From the NCBI GenBank assembly GCA_900754515.1, contig CAAEDD010000196.1:1-24342 (forward strand): a stretch of DNA of 24,342 nucleotides. The letters run 5' to 3'. Below the pieces are notes generated by a model. It saw nothing but the letters and a program-made list of their open reading frames with translations. It searched no databases and was not told the DNA's origin. Shown here in pieces: positions 7,022-14,002 of this stretch. A program made the position numbers and the translations under genes. This DNA is from an uncultured Oscillospiraceae bacterium (lineage in GTDB: Bacteria > Bacillota > Clostridia > Oscillospirales > Oscillospiraceae). Numbering within the stretch: position 1 is the stretch's first letter; each line of letters starts with the position of its first letter.

Positions 7022-7825
7022 CTAGATTATGCCGTCGAAGCCTGCCCCGGCAGCTTTCGGGGAGATGGCTACCAGGCGGTCCCTGTCCTCCCTGCCGTCT
7101 ATCAGCAGACTGTCAGGCTTGAACACCGGCAGCAGCCCGCTGCCTCCAAGGGCGGAAAAAGGAATAAGCCGGAGCCTCCCTTTCAGCTCCGGAAAGGCTG
7201 AGGAAGAGGACAACAGCTCCACCGGGTCGTTTATCTCCAAAAGGCTGCCGGCGCTGCCGAAAAGCTCTTTCAGGGCCTGGGGACAGACCACAGCTACCGG
7301 TGCGCCGCTGACGGGGTCGGTGAGGCAGTTGCCGCTGTCTACCATGGCAGTAAGACGGCAGCTTCGGCTGAACATATGTATCTCCATCAGACTGAGACTT
7401 CGGCCGGATACATGGGCCGATGCAGAGAATATAAAACGCAGGGCGGCGTAGGCCAGAAGGAAAAATACAGTCAGCAGCCGCAGATCAAGCCGTATATAGC
7501 CGAAGTTCAGCTCCAGAGCCCAGAGGGCCCCGCCCAGTGCGGCGGAGAGAGCCAGGAATACCCCGGCGCAGCGTAGCGCCCGCCGCTCTCCGCCGTAGGC
7601 CGCGAAAGCTATGAGAGCGCCGAAAACCGCTTTCCAGACAGGCCTGCCCAGAAAGGCAAAGCCCGGCAGAAATACACACACAGAGTAGGCGGCGCCCAGC
7701 AGCGCCGCCAAAAAATACCTCCACCGCCGAAGAGGCAGAGCGCACAGCCTGGCGGAACAAAGGCAAAGCAGATAGTCCGCCAGCAGGTTTGAGATAAAGA
7801 GGCTGTCGACATAGATGATCTCCAT
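7022..7825 (-). CDS. spoIIGA: Sigma-E processing peptidase SpoIIGA
   Basis: A 267-residue protein with an N-terminal half of five or six membrane helices (to about 135) and a C-terminal aspartic protease domain. The catalytic motif is D163-S-G-N (VDSGNCLTDP), followed by IPFSALG near residue 225, as in the family, where each subunit contributes one Asp and the enzyme works as a dimer. It cleaves the pro-sequence of SigE, encoded immediately downstream. The start MEIIYVDSLF at 7825 matches family N-termini. An in-frame ATG at 7864 would add 13 residues without similarity. No good ribosome site is visible before 7825, which raises the possibility of a leaderless start. Confidence 0.93.
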   Translation of the reverse strand: MEIIYVDSLFISNLLADYLLCLCSARLCALPLRRWRYFLAALLGAAYSVCVFLPGFAFLGRPVWKAVFGALIAFAAYGGERRALRCAGVFLALSAALGGALWALELNFGYIRLDLRLLTVFFLLAYAALRFIFSASAHVSGRSLSLMEIHMFSRSCRLTAMVDSGNCLTDPVSGAPVAVVCPQALKELFGSAGSLLEINDPVELLSSSSAFPELKGRLRLIPFSALGGSGLLPVFKPDSLLIDGREDRDRLVAISPKAAGAGFDGII

Positions 7826-7831
7826 GATCCG

Positions 7832-7879
7832 AGTATAACACCGGCAGGCTGCACAATTTGTCATTTGGGAATTGTCAAA
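7832..7879 (-). promoter_or_regulatory. Possible spoIIGA promoter with Spo0A-box-like sites
   Basis: On the minus strand TATACT (7837-7832) lies six bases before the ATG at 7825, so transcription would begin at or near the start codon. Upstream are TTTGACA (7879-7873), one mismatch from a Spo0A box in the TTCGACA orientation, and the weaker AATGACA (7866-7860). The B. subtilis spoIIG promoter is Spo0A-activated with boxes in this range. No properly spaced -35 exists, which suits an activator-dependent promoter. The evidence is thin. Confidence 0.35.
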
Positions 7880-7900
7880 CAGGCCGTGCTGTGGTAAAAT
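7872..7900 (+). promoter_or_regulatory. Sigma-A promoter of the pyrH-to-polC operon
   Basis: TTGTCA (7872-7877), a 17-base spacer, then TAAAAT (7895-7900) preceded by TGG, an extended -10. Transcription would begin near 7907, about 70 bases before pyrH. The -35 box overlaps the Spo0A-like heptamer of the divergent spoIIGA side. Confidence 0.8.
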
Positions 7901-7977
7901 CTATGAGAAATTTATGCATATGATGCTCCCGGAGGAATATCGGCGGATACCCCGGAGGGTGGAACGGAGAAAGAATT

Positions 7978-8688
7978 ATGAGCTTTGTATACAGGCGAGT
8001 GCTGATAAAGATAAGCGGAGAGGCCCTGGCGGGAGCCAGGGGAACAGGCTTTGACTTCGACTTTATTTCCCGGGTCTGCCATACGGTGAAGGACTGTGTT
8101 GATGAGGGCCTGGAAGTCGGTATTGTCATAGGCGGCGGCAACTTCTGGAGAGGGGTGAAGGACGGCGCGGGAAAGGTAGAGCGGGTCAGCGCAGACCGTA
8201 TGGGTATGCTGGCCACCTGCATGAACTGCCTTGCCGTGTGCGATGTTTTCAAGCAGCTGGGGGCCAAGGCCCGCGTGCAGACTGCCTTTGACATCCAGGG
8301 CGTGGGTGAGCGCTATGACACCCTGAAGAGTATAGAATATATGCAGCAGGGGAACATCGTCCTCTTCGGCGGCGGCAGCGGCGCCCCCTTCTTTTCCACG
8401 GACACTGCGGCGGTGCTGCGGGCGGCGGAGATACATGCCGACGCCATACTCCTGGCAAAGAACATCGACGGGGTATACAGCGATGATCCCAGGAAGAACC
8501 CCGACGCCGTGCGTTTTGACAATATAAGCTACGACGAGGTCCTGGCAAGACATCTGGCGGTTATGGACACCACCGCTACCAGCCTGGCCATGGACAACAA
8601 CATTCCCGTCATCGTCTTTGCCCTGGCCCAGCCGGAGAATATCCGCCGGGTACTCCAAGGCGAGAATGTGGGTACCACGGTAAAGTAA
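7978..8688 (+). CDS. pyrH: UMP kinase
   Basis: A 236-residue amino-acid-kinase-fold protein that phosphorylates UMP to UDP with ATP, feeding UTP, CTP and dTTP pools and UDP-sugar synthesis in the cytoplasm. Visible motifs are the N-terminal LIKISGEAL strand and loop, IGGGNFWRG for phosphate binding, DRMGMLATCMN, GGGSGAPFFSTDTAA, and KNIDGVYSDDP near the nucleotide site. Bacterial PyrH is a hexamer with GTP activation and UTP inhibition. It is full length and has GGAGAAAG before the ATG. It is the first gene of the operon and is followed by frr after 40 bases, the usual order in bacteria. Confidence 0.97.
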   Translation: MSFVYRRVLIKISGEALAGARGTGFDFDFISRVCHTVKDCVDEGLEVGIVIGGGNFWRGVKDGAGKVERVSADRMGMLATCMNCLAVCDVFKQLGAKARVQTAFDIQGVGERYDTLKSIEYMQQGNIVLFGGGSGAPFFSTDTAAVLRAAEIHADAILLAKNIDGVYSDDPRKNPDAVRFDNISYDEVLARHLAVMDTTATSLAMDNNIPVIVFALAQPENIRRVLQGENVGTTVK

Positions 8689-8728
8689 AGGAAGATTTTT
8701 GGATATACTTATAACAGGAGGAAGGAAC

Positions 8729-9280
8729 ATGTCTGACTACAGCCAATTTGAAAACAAAATGAAAAAGACCTGCGAGGCCCTGAGCACCCAGCTGGCAACT
8801 TTGAGAGCCGGCCGGGCCAATGCCTCCGTGCTGGACCAGATACAGGTGGACTATTACGGCTCTCCCACACCCATCCAGCAGGTGGCCTCCATTGCTACCC
8901 CAGATCCACGCACCCTGCTCATACAGCCCTGGGACGGCTCCGTGCTCAAGGGCATCGAAAAGGCCATCCTGGCCTCCGACCTGGGACTCAACCCCCAGAA
9001 CGACGGGCGTATGATACGCCTGGTTTTCCCTCCCCTCACCGAGGAGCGGCGTAAGGACCTGGTCAAGCAGACCAAGAAATACTCCGAGGAGAGCAAGGTC
9101 GCCATACGCAACATCCGCCGGGACGCCATTGAGAAGTTCAAAAAACAGCAGAAAGCCTCGGAGATAACCGAGGACGACTATAAGCTGGCCGAGAAGGATG
9201 TGCAGAAGCTCACCGACGACTTTATCAAGGAAATTGACAAGATAGCCGAAAAGAAGGAAAAGGAACTGCTGGAAATCTGA
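8729..9280 (+). CDS. frr: Ribosome recycling factor
   Basis: A 183-residue protein of the expected size (about 185). RRF works with EF-G to split post-termination ribosomes into subunits. Diagnostic segments are LRAGRANASVLDQIQVDYYG, the PWDGSVLKGIEKAI region, PPLTEERRKDLVKQ, RNIRRDAIEKFKK and the C-terminal helix ending EKEKELLEI; together they give the three-helix bundle plus the small beta/alpha domain. I chose the ATG at 8729 because AGGAGG at 8716-8721 lies eight bases before it; a TTG at 8699 would add ten residues outside the family alignment. The uppS ATG begins two bases after the stop codon, implying translational coupling. Confidence 0.97.
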   Translation: MSDYSQFENKMKKTCEALSTQLATLRAGRANASVLDQIQVDYYGSPTPIQQVASIATPDPRTLLIQPWDGSVLKGIEKAILASDLGLNPQNDGRMIRLVFPPLTEERRKDLVKQTKKYSEESKVAIRNIRRDAIEKFKKQQKASEITEDDYKLAEKDVQKLTDDFIKEIDKIAEKKEKELLEI

Positions 9281-9281
9281 T

Positions 9282-10028
9282 ATGGCTGATATTATCAACA
9301 ATAAGGCGGGGAATCAGGCCGGGCCTGGCGTTCCCCGCCATATTGCCATCATACTGGATGGCAACGGCCGTTGGGCCAAAAAGCGTGGTCTGCCCCGCAC
9401 CGCCGGACATATGGCCGGGGCGGAGACTTTCCGCCGCATAGCTACATACTGCAAAAACATAGGCGTGGAATACCTGACGGTGTATGCCTTTTCCACCGAG
9501 AACTGGAAACGGCCTGAGGAAGAGGTTGGCACCATCATGAAGCTGCTGGGCCGTTATCTAGACGAGGCCATACGCACCATGGAAAAAGACCACATCCGTA
9601 TGAAGGTCTTTGGAGAACTGGGACGCCTGAGCCCCAGGCTCCGGGAGATGGTTGAGCGCACCGACGAGATAAGCCAGCACTACCAGGGCTTCCAGGCCAA
9701 TATCTGTCTTAACTACGGCGGCCGGGACGAGATAGTCCATGCCGCCCGACGCTACGCCATGGACTATGCCGCAGGAAAGGTACAGGGGGAGCTTAGCGAG
9801 GAGCAATTCGGAAGCTATCTCTACTCTGCCGGTATCCCTGACCCGGATCTGCTCATCCGCCCCGGCGGAGAAATGCGCATATCCAATTTCCTGCTGTGGC
9901 AGTGTGCCTACGCAGAATTTTACTTTACCGACGTGCTCTGGCCGGACTTTACACCGGAGGAGCTGGACAAAGCCATTGCGGAATTCAACCGCCGTGACCG
10001 GCGTTACGGCGCCGTGAAGAACCCATGA
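9282..10028 (+). CDS. uppS: Undecaprenyl diphosphate synthase (cis-prenyltransferase)
   Basis: A 248-residue cis-prenyltransferase. It elongates farnesyl diphosphate with eight isopentenyl units to make the C55 carrier for peptidoglycan and wall polymers at the membrane face. The family motif HIAIILDGNGRWAKKRG places the catalytic D at residue 26, the same number as in E. coli. GHMAGAE, YAFSTENWKRP, the NICLNYGGRDEIV strand and the late signature DLLIRPGGEMRISNFLLWQ with AYAEFYF are all present. It sits one base after frr and its stop overlaps the next start (ATGA at 10025-10028). The usual partner cdsA is missing downstream. Confidence 0.97.
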   Translation: MADIINNKAGNQAGPGVPRHIAIILDGNGRWAKKRGLPRTAGHMAGAETFRRIATYCKNIGVEYLTVYAFSTENWKRPEEEVGTIMKLLGRYLDEAIRTMEKDHIRMKVFGELGRLSPRLREMVERTDEISQHYQGFQANICLNYGGRDEIVHAARRYAMDYAAGKVQGELSEEQFGSYLYSAGIPDPDLLIRPGGEMRISNFLLWQCAYAEFYFTDVLWPDFTPEELDKAIAEFNRRDRRYGAVKNP

Positions 10029-10702
10029 CGGAGATTCAGGAGAGGCTGTTTGCCCTTAAGGACGATAAATACCGGGATTTTAACTCATCCCTCATCCCAA
10101 CGCTGGACAAGGAACTGGTCATCGGCGTGCGTGTCCCGGCTCTGCGCAAGCTGGCAAAGGAGCTGAAGGGCGGCCGGCTGGCGGAGGATTTTATCGCTTC
10201 CTTACCCCATCATTATCAGGAAGAGAACCTGCTTCACGCCCTGCTGATAAACGAGACAAAAGACTTTGACCTCTGTATGGAGGAGCTGGAGGTCTTCCTG
10301 CCCTTTGTGGACAACTGGGCCGTGTGCGATATGCTGGGGCCCAAGGTCCTGGCAAAGAACAAAGAAGAGCTTATGGAGAGGATACTCCTGTGGCTGGACT
10401 CTCCCCATGCCTACACTCAGCGCTTTGCAATGTGCATGCTCATGAGCCATTTCCTGGACGGAGATTTTAAAGAGGAATATCTGGGCTTGGTGGCCGGAGT
10501 GGAGTCGGAGGAGTATTATGTGCGCATGATGCAGGCCTGGTACTTTGCCACGGCCCTGGCAAAGCAGTATGACAGCGCAGTGAAGTATATTGAGGGGCAC
10601 AGGCTGGAGAGCTGGACCCACAACAAGAGCATACAGAAAGCAAGGGAGAGCTTTCGGGTGAGCCCGGAGCATAAGGAATATCTTAAAACTTTAAAAATTT
10701 AG
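10025..10702 (+). CDS. DNA alkylation repair protein, AlkD-like HEAT-repeat family
   Basis: A 225-residue all-helical protein. The pattern GVRVPALRKLAKEL, EENLLHALL, FVDNWAVCDML, YTQRFAMCMLM and YYVRMMQAWYFATALA is that of the AlkC/AlkD-like family (PF08713). AlkD of Bacillus cereus uses W109, D113 and W187 to excise bulky or positively charged alkyl bases; here W98 and D102 keep the same four-residue step and W197 may be the third. Relatives of this type have not all been shown to be glycosylases, so the activity is inferred. It overlaps uppS by four bases and lies 32 bases before dxr, occupying the slot where cdsA is expected. Its base composition matches its neighbours. Confidence 0.85.
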   Translation: MTEIQERLFALKDDKYRDFNSSLIPTLDKELVIGVRVPALRKLAKELKGGRLAEDFIASLPHHYQEENLLHALLINETKDFDLCMEELEVFLPFVDNWAVCDMLGPKVLAKNKEELMERILLWLDSPHAYTQRFAMCMLMSHFLDGDFKEEYLGLVAGVESEEYYVRMMQAWYFATALAKQYDSAVKYIEGHRLESWTHNKSIQKARESFRVSPEHKEYLKTLKI

Positions 10703-10734
10703 ATATAATTTAGATATATAAAGAGGAAAATAAT

Positions 10735-11883
10735 ATGGTAAAATCCATTTCCGTACTGGGCTGCACCGGTTCCATCGGCCGTCAGACCATTGCCGTGGCG
10801 GAACACATAGGCATGAAGGTGACGGCCCTTACCGCCAACAGGCGAATAGACATGCTTGAAGAACAGGCACGGCGCCTGCATCCCAGTTTTGTGGCTGTCT
10901 ATGACAAGGCGGCGGCAAGGCGGTTCAGAATAGCCATAGCGGATACGGACATAAAGGTGGGCTCAGGCATAGAGGGACTTATTGAAGCTGCCACTATGGC
11001 TGAGACAGACTGTGTTGTCACCGCAGTATCCGGCTCCGTGGGGCTGAAACCAACTCTTGCGGCCATAGATGCAAGAAAGCGCATAGCCCTGGCAAATAAG
11101 GAGACTTTGGTCTGCGCCGGGGATATCGTCATGGCCAGAGCCGCCGAGAAGGGGGCGGAAATTGTCCCTGTGGACTCGGAGCACTCCGCTGTGTTCCAGT
11201 GCCTTATGGGGCGTGACAGGAGTGAGCTCAGCAAAATACTCCTTACCGGCTCCGGCGGCCCATTCCGTGGCAAGAGCCGGGAAGAGCTGGAGGACGTCAC
11301 TCCGGAGCAGGCGGTGAAGCACCCTAACTGGAGCATGGGGGCCAAAATTTCTGTGGACAGCGCCACCATGATGAACAAGGGCCTGGAATTTATAGAGGCC
11401 ATGCACCTGTTCTCAGTGGCGCCGGACGATATCCAGGTTGTAATCCACCCCCAGAGCGTCATACACTCTATGGTAGAGCTGGTAGACGGCACGGTGATAG
11501 CCCAACTTGGAGTGCAGGACATGGGTCTGCCCATACAACTGGCTCTCACTTATCCCCAGCGCTGCCCCTCCATGTTCAGCCGCCTGGACTTTACAAAACT
11601 GAAAGACCTGAGTTTCGAGGCGCCGGACTTTAAAAAGACCCCCTGCCTGAAGCTGGCTATGGACTGCGCCCGTATCGGGGGAACCGCTCCCTGCGTCATG
11701 AGCGCCGCAAACGAGGTGGCGGTGGGAATGTTTCTGCGCCACCAGTTGGGCTATAACCGCATCTACGATGCCGCCGCCTCAGCGGTGGAAAAAGTGGGCG
11801 TGGTGAAAGAGCCGGATCTTGATTCCATATTGGCGGCGGATGCCGCCGCCAGAACCTATGTTTTGGAGAATTTTTCTAAATGA
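10735..11883 (+). CDS. dxr: 1-deoxy-D-xylulose 5-phosphate reductoisomerase
   Basis: A 382-residue enzyme catalysing the first committed MEP-pathway step: NADPH-dependent rearrangement and reduction of DXP to 2-C-methylerythritol 4-phosphate. The N-terminal Rossmann motif GCTGSIG is at 9-15. The metal ligands D147 and E149 (VPVDSEHSA) and E218 (NKGLE) are present, and LTGSGGPFR at 170-178 is the flexible-loop strand. It is the fosmidomycin target. The leader 10703-10734 is AT-rich and contains TATAAT at 10704-10709, but there is no good -35, so an internal promoter is only possible. AGAGGA precedes the ATG. The stop overlaps the rseP start (ATGA at 11880-11883). Confidence 0.97.
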   Translation: MVKSISVLGCTGSIGRQTIAVAEHIGMKVTALTANRRIDMLEEQARRLHPSFVAVYDKAAARRFRIAIADTDIKVGSGIEGLIEAATMAETDCVVTAVSGSVGLKPTLAAIDARKRIALANKETLVCAGDIVMARAAEKGAEIVPVDSEHSAVFQCLMGRDRSELSKILLTGSGGPFRGKSREELEDVTPEQAVKHPNWSMGAKISVDSATMMNKGLEFIEAMHLFSVAPDDIQVVIHPQSVIHSMVELVDGTVIAQLGVQDMGLPIQLALTYPQRCPSMFSRLDFTKLKDLSFEAPDFKKTPCLKLAMDCARIGGTAPCVMSAANEVAVGMFLRHQLGYNRIYDAAASAVEKVGVVKEPDLDSILAADAAARTYVLENFSK

Positions 11884-12938
11884 GCATACTTTATATCATC
11901 CTTGCAATACTGCTGTTCGGACTGCTTGTCATCGTACATGAACTGGGCCATTTTACTGTGGCAAAACTCTGCGGAGTGAAGGTGGAGGAATTTGCCGTGG
12001 GCATGGGTCCGGTGCTGCTGCAAAAGCAGAAGGGGGAGACCCTTTATTCCCTGCGTGCGGTGCCCTTCGGGGGCTTCTGCGCCATGGCCGGGGAAGACGA
12101 GGAGAGCGATGAACCCCGGGCCTTCACCAATCAGGCGCCCTGGAAGAGGGCCCTCATACTGGTGGCAGGCTCTTTCATGAACTTCCTGCTGGGCTTTGTT
12201 ATAGTACTCATCCTCTATTGGAACGCCGCTGCCTTCTGGGCTCCGGTGATCGCCGAGTTTAGAGAGGGCTGCCCCTATCAGGGGGAGGATGCTCTGGAAG
12301 TGGGCGACCGCTTCTACAGCATCGACGGCCACAGGATCTATCAGTATCAGGATGTCAACGACTTCCTCAGTCAGGGGGACGGCACTTATGATATCGTGGT
12401 CGTCCGGGACGGGAAAAAGGTGGAGCTGAAGGACTTTTACTTCGTACCCCTGGAGTATGAGGGTGAAAGCCAGAAACTCTACGGATTTTCCATGGGTACC
12501 GAAGAGGCCACCTTCACCGTGAAGCTGCGCTATGCCTGGAACACCACCATGGAGTTTGGACGCTGGGTCTGGATGGGCCTGAGCGAGCTGGTGAAGGGCA
12601 ATGTGGGAGTTCAGGATATGGCGGGCCCGGTGGGCATCGTGGGAATGATGGCCGAGACCGGGGAGAGCGCCGAGACTACTGCCGACGCCCTGTTCAGCAT
12701 CTTTTACCTGGGGGCCTTTATTGCGGTGAACCTGGCTCTCATGAATATGCTGCCCATCCCCGCCCTGGACGGGGGCCGGGTGTTCCTGCTGCTGGTGACC
12801 TGGGTGATAGAGACGGTGAGCCGCCGCAAGCTCAACCCCAAATATGAGGGCTATATCCACGCTGCGGGCATGACGCTGCTGCTGGGACTGATGGTATTTG
12901 TGATGTTCAACGATATATTCAGGATAGTGACGACATGA
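11880..12938 (+). CDS. rseP: Site-2 intramembrane metalloprotease RseP/RasP
   Basis: A 352-residue S2P-family protease. The zinc motif HELGH (H20, E21, H24) lies in the first membrane helix, a PDZ domain follows at about 115-190, and the third zinc ligand is D297 in the LDGGR motif of a C-terminal helix. In Firmicutes, RasP trims anti-sigma factors, signal-peptide remnants and FtsL inside the membrane. It is full length for the clostridial form. It overlaps dxr upstream and ispG downstream by four bases each, so its translation is tied to isoprenoid synthesis, as is typical for this operon. Confidence 0.96.
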   Translation: MSILYIILAILLFGLLVIVHELGHFTVAKLCGVKVEEFAVGMGPVLLQKQKGETLYSLRAVPFGGFCAMAGEDEESDEPRAFTNQAPWKRALILVAGSFMNFLLGFVIVLILYWNAAAFWAPVIAEFREGCPYQGEDALEVGDRFYSIDGHRIYQYQDVNDFLSQGDGTYDIVVVRDGKKVELKDFYFVPLEYEGESQKLYGFSMGTEEATFTVKLRYAWNTTMEFGRWVWMGLSELVKGNVGVQDMAGPVGIVGMMAETGESAETTADALFSIFYLGAFIAVNLALMNMLPIPALDGGRVFLLLVTWVIETVSRRKLNPKYEGYIHAAGMTLLLGLMVFVMFNDIFRIVTT

Positions 12939-14002
12939 TGGATAAGAGAGATAAAGTAAAGAAAATCAAGGTGGGCGGAGTGGAGATAGGCGGTGGAGCG
13001 CCGGTATCCGTCCAGACCATGTGCAACACCAAGACCTGGGATGTGGAGGCCACCGTGGCTCAGATAAAGGCCATGGAGGCCGCCGGGGCGGATATTGTAC
13101 GTATAGCTATCCCCGACATGGACTCCGCCAGGGCCGTCTCCCGGATAAAGGAACAGGTGCGCGTGCCCCTGGTGGCGGATATACACTTTGACTACCGCCT
13201 GGCCCTGGAAGTGGCGGAGCGGGGCATAGACAAGATACGGATAAACCCCGGCAATATCGGAGCCGAGGAGAACGTGAAGGCCGTGGCGGACAGCTGCCGC
13301 AGGCGGGGCATACCCATACGCATAGGCGTGAACGCCGGGAGCCTGGAGCAAAGGCTTTTGGAGAAGTACGGACACCCCTGCCCGGAGGCCCTGGTGGAGA
13401 GCGCGAAGGGCCATGTGGAGCTGCTGGAGAAGTTCGATTTTACGGACATCTGCATCTCCATGAAGGTATCCTCCGTGCCTCTCACCATAGCTACCTACCG
13501 TCTGGCGGCGGAGGTTTTCCCCTATCCCCTGCACCTGGGAGTCACGGAGACGGGCACCGAATGGAACGGCACTATCCAGTCCGCCGTGGGCATAGGCACC
13601 CTGCTCTGCGAGGGCATAGGCAACACCATAAGGGTATCCCTAACCGCCGATCCCGTGCGGGAGGTGGGCGCCGGCATAGCCATAGTGAAGGCGGCGGGGC
13701 TGCGTCCCGGCGGGGTGAAGTTCGTGTCCTGTCCCACCTGCGGCAGGACGGAGATAGACCTGATAAGCCTGGCAGGCCAGGTGGAGCAGCGGGTGAAGGA
13801 CATGCCCAGGGACATCACCGTGGCGGTGATGGGCTGTGTGGTCAACGGCCCCGGGGAGGCCCGGGAGGCGGACTACGGCATAGCCGGAGGCAAGGGCAAG
13901 GGACTGCTGTTCAAGAAGGGACAGGTGCTGGGTACATATCCCTACGAGGAGCTGTGTGACCGGCTGGTGGAGCTTATTGAGAAGGACGGGGAGAGGGCAT
14001 GA
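12935..14002 (+). CDS. ispG: 4-hydroxy-3-methylbut-2-enyl diphosphate synthase (IspG/GcpE)
   Basis: A 355-residue [4Fe-4S] enzyme that converts the cyclic diphosphate MEcPP to HMBPP, the penultimate MEP-pathway step. The N-terminal TIM barrel contains VQTMCNTKT, VADIHFDYRLAL and INPGNIG. The C-terminal cluster domain has C266-x2-C269 (SCPTCGRT) and C301 with E308 in MGCVVNGPGE, the four cluster ligands expected. It is the short bacterial form without the plant insertion. A second in-frame ATG at 12938 is equally possible as the start. It overlaps both neighbours by four bases. ispH and the other MEP genes are not in this window. Confidence 0.97.
   Translation: MMDKRDKVKKIKVGGVEIGGGAPVSVQTMCNTKTWDVEATVAQIKAMEAAGADIVRIAIPDMDSARAVSRIKEQVRVPLVADIHFDYRLALEVAERGIDKIRINPGNIGAEENVKAVADSCRRRGIPIRIGVNAGSLEQRLLEKYGHPCPEALVESAKGHVELLEKFDFTDICISMKVSSVPLTIATYRLAAEVFPYPLHLGVTETGTEWNGTIQSAVGIGTLLCEGIGNTIRVSLTADPVREVGAGIAIVKAAGLRPGGVKFVSCPTCGRTEIDLISLAGQVEQRVKDMPRDITVAVMGCVVNGPGEAREADYGIAGGKGKGLLFKKGQVLGTYPYEELCDRLVELIEKDGERA

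Noticed and set aside
8699..8728. Earlier TTG start for frr
   Set aside because: AGGAGG at 8716-8721 lies inside that extension at ideal distance from ATG 8729, and family alignment begins there.
10025..10702. Reading this gene as a diverged cdsA
   Set aside because: The product is soluble and all-helical with the AlkD-type W-x3-D motif, whereas CdsA is a multi-pass membrane protein.
10704..10720. Internal promoter before dxr from TATAAT
   Set aside because: No acceptable -35 at 16-18 bases, and the stretch is simply AT-rich, so I left it out of the features.
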